Below, piece after piece: positions 51,171-63,425 of a stretch of DNA of 64,000 bases; position 1 is the first letter of the stretch, and the number at the start of each line of letters is the position of its first letter. A program made the translations under genes and the position numbers. Origin of the DNA: Paramecium pentaurelia (taxonomy: Eukaryota; Ciliophora; Oligohymenophorea; Peniculida; Parameciidae). The notes beneath the pieces were generated by a model. It was not told the DNA's origin and did not search any database. It worked only from the letters and a program-made list of their open reading frames with translations. The stretch is from NCBI GenBank assembly GCA_905183005.1, contig CAJJDO010000134.1:141841-205840 (forward strand). The letters run 5' to 3'.

Positions 51171-52741
51171 TTAATCATTTTAACAATCATTGCAAACACA
51201 ATAAGACAATTAGGCCAAGGTAAATTTTTGATTTATTTATAACAATCTTTCCTAATATGTTGTTTAATGAAACTACCCAAATTATTTATTATCTATATTC
51301 ACAGTATATTACAGTAATTTGCCTGAATAGCCTACAAAGATTTATTCATTTATTTCATTGCCAGTAATAGATCTATACTGATAGAAATTTTTATTAAAAA
51401 TTACATAAATATTTGTATCACTCTAATCTAGAATAGTAATAGACATAAATATTTTACAAATACCAGCAAAAGTCAGATTATATAATTTAGCATAAATTGT
51501 AATATCATAAGTTATTCCTTAAACTTATTAATCTGTTAAATTAATTTATATTTATGGTATTTTCAATTCATAGACTATAATTTATGTATTAAATGTAAAT
51601 AAGTAGTTATCTTAAGTATTTAAATATATTTAAGTGTTGTTATTAATTTAAATATTGCCAATTGAGTGAAATCCATGTAAGTTATACATTATAAGACGCA
51701 GTGATGATTAAAACAATAAAAATTCATTATTCAAAAAAGACTAAATTACTTTTGATTCTTTATAATCAATATTGTCTAATTCAAATTAATAATAAAGATT
51801 ATTTTAGCATTCTAAATATTTACTTGAAGACATCATTTATTTTTTATCATTATCTTGGAATCTATAATGGTAATTAACCAAAATTTAATCACATTAAGAA
51901 TAATCTTAATAGTTATAATAAACTTGAAAATTATCAGCTTCAATTTCATTATTGTTTGTAAATATTTATGTTTATTGAAAAGTATTATTCTAAGTAATGA
52001 TAAATTATTTTATGTATTATTTGTAAAGTATATATATATATGGGTTTTCTCTTAAAGGAATACCAATCTGTATAAATTAATCTTAATAAAATGTTAAATT
52101 TTTAAATTGAGATGAGAATAATGTAATGATGGATAAATTTTAATAATATTAGGCATATATTAGGAATGTTTTTGATTCATTATAAATTCCTTACATTTAT
52201 GATTTAATTGGCTTATTTGCTTAGATAGAATAAACAATGTTCAAACTAGTATTCATTAGTTATAATAAATAAAAATATTCTTCAGCATAACAATCAAGTA
52301 AGACATCTACATCAGCAAAAAAAATAATATTATAGCATTGATATCTTTCTTCAATTTTAACTTGTTATCCATACTGTTAAATATTTAAGTTTTACCATTA
52401 GTAAAGGATTACATCATTTTCTTTAGTTATTGTTGCAAAATGAGTTTGATTAGATGTTACTGAAATAAATTCTAATATTATGATACTAATAAATACCGTA
52501 TCCTTTTATATGTGTTATTTCATTAACAATATTTGTTATTTAAACATTTGGTACACTAGGTTCATAATGGTAAATAAGTTTGTGATCATCTATAAAATAT
52601 TCATCATAATTAGTTACCATAGTTTTATATTAAACTGCTCAAAGGATATTCAAAATACTCTCCATTCGTTGGGTATAAAGTCATGTCTTCGTATTCCCAT
52701 AAGCAACTTTGAACAAAAAAGATTAAAATGAAAAATATCAT
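51171..52741 (-). CDS. Secreted or surface protein, 3' truncated by an assembly gap
   Basis: Minus-strand gene starting at 52741 with a clear signal peptide (MIFFILIFFVQSCLW). Introns at 52590-52617 and 52472-52496 restore a frame that stays open for about 500 residues until the N at 51170. The mature part is rich in Asn, Tyr, Ile and Gln with scattered cysteines and beta-strand-like segments (ISVTSNQTHFATITKEN, IFVGYSGKLLQYTV, IVYELKIPQIQINLT), suggesting a large extracellular beta-rich protein. No family recognised. The first 325 bp and 280 bp of upstream DNA recur exactly, inverted, at the window end. Confidence 0.65.
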
Positions 52742-53021
52742 TTTTTATTATTATAAATATTAATAAAGAGTATTATGGACCTATAAATTTACAAAAATTT
52801 TCTCAAAATACATTAAGAAATAATAAAATTTAGGTTTATCCAACCAATATTACTTACAACTTGTTAATGTAATAATAATGGTTGAAATCCAACATACATG
52901 AAATTTAGCATGGTTTATTGATTAGGTCTGTCTTAATATTAATTTAGATATATAAATATGATATTTATAATAATATTATTTTTATAAATTATCACAATAA
53001 ATGTTGATTTAATTTCATAAT
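52417..53021 (-). repeat. Inverted repeat, left arm (605 bp or more)
   Basis: Reverse complement of 63396-64000: positions add to 116417 at both ends and wherever compared, with no mismatch seen. The inner end is sharp at 53021; the outer end is set only by the window edge on the other arm. The arm holds the 5' end and upstream DNA of the secreted-protein gene. Confidence 0.9.
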
Positions 53022-53275
53022 AATAAAAAAAGTATAATTTGAAATATATGTTTTTAATTATTAATCTAATAAATTTATTGTATATATTATATTTATATTT
53101 ATTTAAGATGTTTAATCACTAATTATATAGGATTTTTATATTAAAAAAATAAACTAAAATGAAACCTAGTCAAATGATTTATTGTTATTAGATAATATAT
53201 TTTATTATGTTTGAACCAATGAAAGATTATACATTAGTATTTCATTTAAGAACTTATTTAGTGGATAAATATTCT

Positions 53276-53518
53276 TCAAATAAAAAATTAAAATAAAACT
53301 ATTTGGAAGTTATTTGATTATTTTTAGATTAATTTTTGAGTTTTTCCAATGTATGTTGATAATTTATATATGTCTAACTCAAGTATATCCTTTTCATTAT
53401 TACTCAAAATAGGTCTATTTGACTTTAATGGTAATACATTAAAGTAGGTATTGTAGAATTGCTGGTATCTCAGAATATTGAAATATTTGTTATTAATAAT
53501 ATATATAATTTATGCCAT
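53276..53518 (-). CDS. Short hypothetical ORF
   Basis: 80-aa frame on the minus strand with coding-like composition (NILRYQQFYNTYFNVLPLKS, SNNEKDILELDIYKLSTYIG). It is isolated in a 0.8-kb interval and could be the last exon of a longer or decaying gene; a possible further frame upstream (53519-53650) could not be joined cleanly. Family not recognised. Confidence 0.35.
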
Positions 53519-53828
53519 CTTATTTATATTCTTTAACAAAATCAAGATGCCAGTTCAGTGCACAAAAGCTAATTCAAAATTATGCCTTTATATATCAATA
53601 GACTAAAACTTATTTAAACAAATAAGACCTATTCCTAGAGAAATTGCCTTTCATTATATTAGAGTCTCCAAAAATAAAAAATTAAAAAAATTAGAGATTT
53701 TGTCTATTAATGATAATACTAATTTTCTTTTAATTTATAAATAAAACATATAAAAATAATGATAAAACATCTTTATAAGTCTGAAATTGTTTTAATAAAT
53801 AAAAAATTCTTTATTAATTTTAAGATTT
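53519..53828. other. Interval upstream of the TPR gene
   Basis: A+T-rich with protein-like fragments on the minus strand that I could not assemble; otherwise upstream region of the TPR gene. Confidence 0.3.
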
Positions 53829-56800
53829 ATGAAATAGCAAACAATCTCTGGAAACGATGTAAATGAAAGTTACACTTAAGGTAATTAATGAAAATCTCAA
53901 CTTAGGTTTAAACTTAATGAAATAGAAAAAATATTAAGAAGCTATTTAAATCTTTGAGAAAGTTTTAAGGATTGATTCAAATCATTTCTAATCTTTGTAT
54001 GAAAAAGGTAAGAAAGAATATATTATAAGGTGAATGCTTAAAATTGCTAGAAAAATACTCAGCCGCTATTGATTGTTTCCAAAAGGCATTGAAGATTGAA
54101 CCAAAAAATGTAGACTTAATACTCAAACTAAGTATTCTTAAAATCTTGCTTTTAGGTTTATGCTTAATGAAGATGGAAAAATACTCAGATGCATAATATA
54201 ATTTAGATATAGCATTAAGATATGATTCTAATAATATTGATCTTGTGTTCAATAAAAGTATTAAATTTATTTTACTTAGGTTTATGTTTAAAGATGATGT
54301 AAAGATTTGATACTGCTTTTTATTATTTGGATAAAGCAATTTAAATTGATAAGAAAAATACATCACTATTGCTTAATAAGAGTATTTGTTTTGTGATTTT
54401 AGGCTTATGGTTATAAGAACTCAAAAAATATGATGAAGCATGTCAACCGTTAGATTAAGCCTTATAATATGAGCCTAAGAATATTGAAATATTATTGAAT
54501 AAAAGTATCAAATAAATTATAGTTAAGGCATTTGCTTAAGAATGATGAAAAAATATGCTTAGGCTTTGGAACTCTTAGACAAAGCACTTTAATTGGAACC
54601 AGAAAATGTGAACCTGATACTAAACAAATGTTGTTAATATATCATTTTTAGGTATCTGTTTACTAGCCTTTAATAAATATGATCAAGCTTCTACAGTATT
54701 GGATAAAGCATTATAATAGGAACCTCAAAATTTTGATATTTTATTATAGAAAGGTACTTGAGATTTCTATTTTTTAGGGTAGTGTCTAAAGATTTTAAAT
54801 AAATTTGATGATGCATTATAGTATTTAGATAGAGCACTTAAAATTTAACCAAAAAATTTAGAAGTATTGTTAAATAAAGGTTTACATTTATTAATATTTA
54901 GGCATTTGTTTACAAATGAATAAAAAATATGATCAAGCTTCTTAAGTATTCGATAAAGCTTTAGAAATTGATAATTAAAATGTAGAATTATTACAGAATA
55001 AAGGTTTAAATTTAATAGATTTATAGGGAATTGTTTACAATAACTCAAAAAGTATTCAGAGGCTTTGAAATATTTAAATAAAGCCATTAATTTCGAACCA
55101 AAAAATGTTGAAATATTGATCAATAAAAGTTTTTATATCTATTAATTTAGGTGAATGCTTAATGATGATGAAGGATTATTAATAGGCTTGCTAATCAATT
55201 ACTTTGGCATAAAAAATAGATTCCAAAAATATTAAAGTACTATTAATAAAAAGTAAATTCATATCATATTTTAAGGTAAATGCTTAAGAAAGTTAAATGA
55301 ATTGAAAGAAGCGCTTGAATATCTAGATCTAGTTTTATCTATTGAACCTAAAAATTTTGAGGCTTAAATAAATAAATGTACTTTCTTGTCATATTTTAAG
55401 GCTTATGTTTAAAATTATAACGATAATATCCTTAAGCATTATAATAAATAGAAAAGGCTTTAATTATTGAACCTAAAAATTTTGACCTTCTTAAGGACAA
55501 GGGTAAAGGAAGTACTTATTTTTATAGGCATTTGCTTAACATATATGGAAAAATATCAGGAGGCTTTATAATAGTTTCAATAAGTAGAGAAAATTTAACC
55601 AGACAATGTTGAAATATTGCTGAATAAAGGTAGGAAATATAATAATACGAGGTATTTGTCTATTATAAATAAATTAATATGATCAGGCATTGATTTAGTT
55701 TAATCATGCATTAAAATTTGATTCAAAAAATATTGACTTGTTGATAAATAACAGTAAAGCAATTTTAAAATTTAAGGCATTTGCTTATATAAAAAAAAGG
55801 AATATAGTTTAGCACTTTAATGTGTTGAAAAAGGTTTTAAGATTGAACCAAAAAATATCACAATTTTGAAAATTAAAAGTGATTGTTTAATTGAATTGAA
55901 AGAATATAATAGAGCATGTGATTCTTTAGATTTGTTGTTAGCAATAGAACCAAAAAATATTGAAATTTTGTTAAAAAAATGTAATTATCGAACTTAAAAT
56001 AAAGTTAATGCTCTAAAAATAATTGAAAAGTATGATGAAACTATTAAAATTTTGGATAGAATATTAAGTATTGATAATCAACATTAATTTTGTATTTTGT
56101 AAAAAGGTACTTTACAAATTAAGTTTATAGGATTTTGTCTAAAATTAAATAACAATTATGAAATGGCTATCTAATGGTTTGATAAAGCTTTGAGATTTGA
56201 TTCTAGAAATCTTGATGTGATTGATGCAAAAGGTAATTAAGGGTTATTATTTAACAATAGGATAATGTTTATTTATGTTGAATAAATTTGATGAAGCCAT
56301 TTAATGTATGGATTTGGCATTATAAATTAATCCTAAACATGTTCAATCTTTAGCTATTAAGGGTATAAACTTAATTAATTAGGTGAATGTCTAATATCAA
56401 AGAAATTATATGATAAGGCACTCTCCATATTAGAATCAGCTTTGCAAATAGATGCTAATGATGTTTGTACCTTGTCTTTAAAAGGTATTTGTAAAAATTA
56501 GAAATAGGAAAATGCTTATTAATGATGTAGAATTATCAATAAGCTATTTAATACTTTGATAAAGCACTAAAATTTGATAAAAATCATTTCAATACTTTAT
56601 AATTAAAAAGTATTATTATACTAGATAATTCTTAGGCAAATGCTTATTATTAATTGAATAATTCGATAATGCTATAATATATGCAGATCTGGCTCTAAAG
56701 ATAAAACCTTAAAATTTTGATTGCTTATTTATTAAAGGTTTAATAATAATTAAGGATAGGGGAGTGTTTAAAACGTATTGGAAAATACTAAGAGGCTATT

Positions 56801-58944
56801 AAATACTTATAAATAGCTATATCTATTTAACCAAATCATTTTCTTTGCATTTATTTTAAAGGTATTATTAAAAATTAATAAGGTGAATGTTTACAATAAA
56901 TTGGCTCTTATTAGGAGGCAATAAGATCTTTTTAATAAGCATTGTAAATTAATTAGAATCATATATAATGTTTAAGAAACCTAGGTTTTAAAATATTTCT
57001 TATTCTATTAGGGTAGTGCTTATTTTAACAAGGTTAGTACTAAGAAGCATTTAAATAATTAGAAAAAGCATTGCGATTAGATCCTAATGATTTTAATTCA
57101 TTATATTTACAAGGTAATATTATTAAGGAATTTAAATTATAATAGGCTAATGCTTAAAACACTTAGAATAATGTTCATTAGCGATTTAATATTTTGAGAA
57201 AGCCTTAATTCTTAAACCATTAGATATCAATTGTCTAAATTCAATAGGTATATTTATTTAAAAGAAAAAGGTGGTTGCTTAATGGTTATGGAACAATATG
57301 ATTAAGCTATTGAGATAATAAATAAGGTTTTAAATCTAAAACCAAACAGTGTTGATGCATTAATTATGAAAGGAGAGTATTTACAAATAAAATGCAATTA
57401 CAAAGAAGCTATTGTGAACTACAAAGCAGCAGTATAAATAAATGGAAAAATATATAATGCTTTATTTAAATTAGGTAGTAAAGGATTTATAGTATTAGGT
57501 ATTTGCTTAAAATTGATAAAAAATTATTCTGAAGCCATTATTTATTTAGAAAAAAGTATTCAAATTGATCCAAAAAATCTATATTCATTATATGAAAAAA
57601 GTAAAACAATTAATAATTTAAGGTGAGTGTTTAAGACTTCTTGGATAATATTCTGAAGCTGTTTAGTGTTTATAACGCGTCTTTGATATTAATCCAAATC
57701 ATATTGAATCCCTTATTTCTAAATGTAAATTTTTATATATAAAATATAAAAGGTGATTGCTTAAAAGGTTTAAAAGAATTTGATATTGCAGTAAGGCTTA
57801 TAAGTAAAGTTATAAAAAGGATCCCGTTTAATATCAATCTTCTATTCTTAAGAGGTTTATAAATTCTATTACAATTAGCTGAGTGTTTAAAATAGTTGGG
57901 CAGATATGAAAATGCTATTTAAGATTTGAATAAAATTCTAACTGTTGATCCTTTACATTTATTATCAATAATTTTAAAAGGTAAAACATGTTATAATATA
58001 AAGGTGGTTGTTTATCCTTAATGGGATAATATTAAGAGTCAATCTTTTGGTTAGATAAAGCTTTAAGTTTGGATTAAAATAATGTTGAAGCTTTAGCAAC
58101 AAAAGGTAAATTTAGTTTCAAAAAGTATAGGAATGTCTTTAACTATGATGGGAAGGTATACGGAAGCTATAGAATGGCTTGATAAAGTATTGGCTATAGA
58201 CCCTTAACATTTATATTCTTTATCGTGTAAAGGTATTGAATATTTGTATCAAAGGTGGTTGCTTAGTAAATATGAATTTACCTTTGGAGGCTATCATATA
58301 TTTCAATCTAGCTCTATAAGTGGATTAACATCATTTATATTCTCTATCTTCAAAAAGTAATTATTGATATCATATTGATTAGGTATGTGTTTAATCATGA
58401 TGGGATAATATCATTAAGCAATTGAATGGCTAAATAAAGTTTTGAATATCGATCCAAACCATTTTTATTCCTTATCTAGTTTAGGTTACAATATTATATT
58501 TATTCAAAGGAGGATGCTTATTAATGTTGAACTAATTTTAAGAAGCTAATATGTGGTTTAATAAAGCATTGTCTATAAACTCTTTAGATGTGTATTGCTT
58601 ATCTTAAAAAGGTAAATATCAATATTCTATTTAATAATTAGCCTGTTGTCTATCTATGATAGGTCAATATTAATTGGCTATTAAATTATTTAATAAAGCT
58701 CTATCTATCAATAATAAACATGTTTATTCGTTGTCTGCAAAGGGTAAACACAATAATAATTTTAGCTCATTGTTTAAATCTTATTGGTGAATAATCATAA
58801 GCTCTTAAATATTTGGAAGAAGTATTGATATTAGATCCAAATCATTAACCATCTTTAAAATTAAAAGGTTGTATTTATTGAATATATTAAGATGATTGCT
58901 TAAAATCTTCATTAAAATAGGATTAATAGATTTAGCAGAAATGA
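53829..58944 (+). CDS. Giant TPR protein, about 40 repeats, one exon per repeat
   Basis: Roughly 1400 aa built from about 40 consecutive 34-residue TPR units of consensus GxCLxxxxxYxxAIxxLDKALxIxPxN followed by ...LLNK. I traced about 39 introns of 20-32 nt. Almost every one lies at the same place, after the first base of the Gly codon that opens a repeat, so each exon encodes one repeat of about 102 nt. Two junctions (near 55880 and 57370) lack the intron. The N-terminus is short (MKQQTISGNDVNESYTQ) and the tail ends DQQIQQK. TPR solenoids bind protein partners; no enzymatic domain is attached. Individual repeats are diverged, so this is not a recent expansion. Partner and location unknown. 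Confidence 0.88.
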
Positions 58945-59764
58945 ATTAAAGAATAATAATGAAATATATATTAAAAGAAATTATTATTAGTAAATAATAA
59001 GGATATAGTTTCTAATTATTTAAATCATATCAATAATTTACATTTCAATAGCTATTATAAATTGATATCTTGTTGTTGTTTAAATTAATATAAATAGTTT
59101 GTAGTTAATTGACAAATTCAATTTTTAATTCTCAAAAATATAGCAATTATATCTTATTTATAAACAAGAGGATTAAATTAATCTCATCTAATTGAATTAT
59201 CATCTATTACAATATATATATCAAATATATAAGTAATTTTTGATTCCATGAAATAATAAATATATGACTAAATTTTGAGAATTGATAGTATAATCATTCT
59301 AATAATCAGAATAACTTTTAGTTAAGCATTAAAACTAATATTAAATATGTATTCTTAAACTTCTAATTTTAATAGGATCCCATTACCTTTTTTATAAATT
59401 TTGATTAGTTGAAATCGTGATATAAAATAATTTTTTTATCAATTAAAAATAATATTGATTATCAAATACATTAATTTATCTTTATATCTTATAGATTTAT
59501 ATTACATTATGTAATAATATATAATTATAAATTCAAAAAATTATAAAAGCTTACTAATTTTAAATGATTAAATATAATAGACATAAATTGATTGTTAAAA
59601 TTGAAATAGATAGAGATATTTTAATTATAATTTAAATCACATAATAATAAAGTTAATAATATAAAAAAAGGATGGATTTTTAAAAAGGCTTGTAATTTAT
59701 AACAAGTTTTAATTAGATAATTATATTATAATTTATTTTTCTATCAAAAAAAATTAAATAAAGA
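58945..59764. other. Intergenic region, no gene seen
   Basis: 820 bp, strongly A+T rich. From 59452 on it belongs to the duplicated block. Confidence 0.45.
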
Positions 59765-60568
59765 ATGAAAAAAGTAGAACTTGCTATAAATAAATTATAA
59801 TATTAACCAATTAATGATGAAAATCATGAAGATATTTAAATAGATGGGAAATATTATGAAAATATTAGATAATTTGATTAATAAGGTTGTTAAATAATTA
59901 ATTTTATTGGTTATTCATCAGATAATCTAATGTAAGAGATAATAATATAAACATACTAAGAATTGAAGAATGATCATTTAAAAGTCTTGGAATAAATTAG
60001 AAAATATTAAAATCAAAAAGAACCTAAATGTCAACATATTATTTATATAATTGGATTACAGGATAAAATTATAATCAGTCAATTACATAATGAACCTAAA
60101 ACATGTGTTGTTATTGAAAAAGGATAATATAATCTCTTAAATTTGTTTGATTAGATTAAATCTATCCATAATATTTAGAAATTAAAGCTATTTGAATAAG
60201 TAAATAAAATAATTAATTGAGATGGTGTAAGGAGTGAAAGAATTATAAGATTTAGGATATTTCCATAGATATCTATAACCAAATAACTTTGTGTTTTTTG
60301 AAAATTAAAATAAAGAATATAAAATTAAATTAATAGATTTTGGTTTAGTAATTAATAATAATTAAACAAATAAAACATCTCAAAATGATAATTATAATTA
60401 TATGGCACCTGAAGTTGTGAAATGTGATTCTAAATTTGATAAGACTGCAGATATTTGGAGTCTTGGAATAATTTTATATAAAATTCTTACTAAAGAAGAT
60501 TTGATTCAAGGTTTTTATAATTTATTAATATTTAGCTAAAAATCGTCAAGAATAGAAAAATTAATTAT
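59452..60568 (+). repeat. Direct repeat copy 1 (1117 bp) ending at a single N
   Basis: Matches 60570-61686 at a constant offset of 1118 with no difference seen; ends at the N at 60569. Same signature as at 11099. Confidence 0.9.
59765..60568 (+). pseudogene. Truncated duplicate of the pseudokinase gene (assembly copy)
   Basis: Same as the first 804 bp of 60883-63425, cut off at the N. Most likely not a second gene but the end of an overlapping contig. Confidence 0.75.
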
Positions 60569-60569
60569 N
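60569..60569. other. Single-N assembly join
   Basis: Flanked by two copies of a 1117-bp sequence. Confidence 0.95.
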
Positions 60570-61686
60570 ATATTGATTATCAAATACATTAATTTATCTT
60601 TATATCTTATAGATTTATATTACATTATGTAATAATATATAATTATAAATTCAAAAAATTATAAAAGCTTACTAATTTTAAATGATTAAATATAATAGAC
60701 ATAAATTGATTGTTAAAATTGAAATAGATAGAGATATTTTAATTATAATTTAAATCACATAATAATAAAGTTAATAATATAAAAAAAGGATGGATTTTTA
60801 AAAAGGCTTGTAATTTATAACAAGTTTTAATTAGATAATTATATTATAATTTATTTTTCTATCAAAAAAAATTAAATAAAGAATGAAAAAAGTAGAACTT
60901 GCTATAAATAAATTATAATATTAACCAATTAATGATGAAAATCATGAAGATATTTAAATAGATGGGAAATATTATGAAAATATTAGATAATTTGATTAAT
61001 AAGGTTGTTAAATAATTAATTTTATTGGTTATTCATCAGATAATCTAATGTAAGAGATAATAATATAAACATACTAAGAATTGAAGAATGATCATTTAAA
61101 AGTCTTGGAATAAATTAGAAAATATTAAAATCAAAAAGAACCTAAATGTCAACATATTATTTATATAATTGGATTACAGGATAAAATTATAATCAGTCAA
61201 TTACATAATGAACCTAAAACATGTGTTGTTATTGAAAAAGGATAATATAATCTCTTAAATTTGTTTGATTAGATTAAATCTATCCATAATATTTAGAAAT
61301 TAAAGCTATTTGAATAAGTAAATAAAATAATTAATTGAGATGGTGTAAGGAGTGAAAGAATTATAAGATTTAGGATATTTCCATAGATATCTATAACCAA
61401 ATAACTTTGTGTTTTTTGAAAATTAAAATAAAGAATATAAAATTAAATTAATAGATTTTGGTTTAGTAATTAATAATAATTAAACAAATAAAACATCTCA
61501 AAATGATAATTATAATTATATGGCACCTGAAGTTGTGAAATGTGATTCTAAATTTGATAAGACTGCAGATATTTGGAGTCTTGGAATAATTTTATATAAA
61601 ATTCTTACTAAAGAAGATTTGATTCAAGGTTTTTATAATTTATTAATATTTAGCTAAAAATCGTCAAGAATAGAAAAATTAATTAT
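60570..61686 (+). repeat. Direct repeat copy 2 (1117 bp)
   Basis: Second copy of 59452-60568; sequence then continues uniquely through the rest of the kinase-like gene. Confidence 0.9.
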
Positions 61687-63425
61687 GTAAATTAACTTAA
61701 GAATGGATAGATGAGTATATTATTAAAACAAAGGATTTGAAATTATTTGAGTAAAAATTAATAAAAAGCATGCTACAAATAAAAAATACTGAAAGAATTC
61801 GATTAGAAAATTTGCTGAAGGAAATTAATTTACAATTAATTGAATAATAGAAGCTTGATTCTTAATAAAAGAAGGAGAAAAAATAATAATAAGTTTAAGG
61901 ATAAGATTATGTTTAAGATATTAAAACATAGTAATTAAATCAATTGACTGAATAAATCAATACTCAATCAGTTTTTGAACATTAAAAATAAATTAATAAT
62001 TAATAAGAGATATCTACATCTATAAATTAAATATATGAAAAAGAAATAAATATAATAAATGATCATTTAGGAAAAGTTTAAAATAAGTTAAATTATCTAA
62101 AATAATTATTAAATTAAAAAATAATTGAAAATTATTAACATATCCAAGAAAATTATGATTAAATTTAAAAATTTTTACAAGATTTTTTCAAATCATATAA
62201 TGAGTTGTATTAATAAATGTAAAATTCAATGAAGGATACTAAACCAAAAATTGATCAAAATTAATCTTAATCAAAAAGTCAATATTAAAATTTATAATAT
62301 ATCAATGAATTAACATCCTTCTATAATGGTGATAATTAAACAGGTATGTAATTATTGTAGGAAAAATAAATAATAGAAGAATAAATAATTAAAAAAATAT
62401 AAATTGATGGCATCAGTGAATAAGAAAGAAAATTTTAACAATTAAAAAATCCGTTATAAAATTGTTTCATACAATTTCAAAAAGCTTAATAATATTTTAA
62501 ACTTGCATGTGAAGATATTGGATGTTATTCATAAATGATTGATAAACGAAAAAATATGGAATAATAACTTTAAGAAAAAATAAAAACTTTAGAAGAATAT
62601 CATAAAATTTATTTAAAAAATATGGAATTATTTTAGAAAGAATTTGATTAATTTGGAAAAAAAGGAATATCATAATAATAATATGAAGATATTGTTAGGA
62701 AATAACAATAAATTTGTGAGTAAAAAGGTACAGAATTATGTTAAGTTTTAAATATTGTAAAAAAGAAGTAAAATGAATTAATATTTATGCCTTTAACAAA
62801 TCCAATTAACATTTATGAAGAGCTGAAAAGGCAAGAAGATAATTTTACAAATAAATTAAATTAAATTAACCAAATCAAATTTGATTAATTAATAAACCCA
62901 TCTTCATTTAATAGATTAAAATAATAAATATTAGAATTAACTTCTAAAATTGATGAATCTATAAAGAACATTCCATAGAATAATTAAATATAAGAACTTA
63001 ATAACATATATAAACAATACAAAGAATAATATAATATACTATTTGGTTTAGTTAATTACATTAAGTACTATCACTTAAAACGATATGATGAAAGAATCAA
63101 AAAAGGTTAAGTTAATTAGTAAGTAGTCTTAAACTAAGAGCTAGAAGTTTAAGATATATTTTAGAGATATCTCAATTTTTAATTTCATGATGGAAATAAA
63201 ATTTTAATTGAAACATTGATATAAGATCAAGAATAAATAAATAAATAGATGAATCAAAAAGAAGATTTCTTAAAATCAGTTAATTTAAATACATTTACAT
63301 AATAGATGTAAGATGAATAAATAATAAATGAGATTTTCAACATCAAAAAATACTATAAAATAATAAAATTTGCATAAATGCATATTTTATATATCATTAT
63401 GAAATTAAATCAACATTTATTGTGA
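60883..63425 (+). CDS. Protein-kinase-like protein (probable pseudokinase) with long coiled-coil tail
   Basis: 831 aa after introns at 61318-61339 (22 nt) and 61629-61653 (25 nt). Residues 1-270 have a kinase fold: QDLGYFHRYLQPNNFVFF in place of HRDLKPxN, so the catalytic Asp is Tyr (Y162) and the Lys is Gln; DFG is intact (D184); YMAPEVV and ADIWSLGIILYKILTKE follow. No VAIK lysine or glycine loop is evident. A pseudokinase is inferred. Residues 300-830 are Gln/Glu/Lys/Asn-rich helix, probably coiled coil. The last 30 bp overlap the right arm of the inverted repeat, so the annotated C-terminus could be affected by the rearrangement or assembly. Confidence 0.8.

Noticed and set aside
52480..52731. 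83-aa ORF present in both arms of the inverted repeat
   Set aside because: Antisense to the signal-peptide exon of the secreted-protein gene, which has consistent introns and a much longer frame.
53977..54366. 129-aa and 92-aa minus-strand ORFs within the TPR gene
   Set aside because: Complement of TPR repeats; their internal repetition (LISTF, YFS) is the mirror of the TPR pattern.
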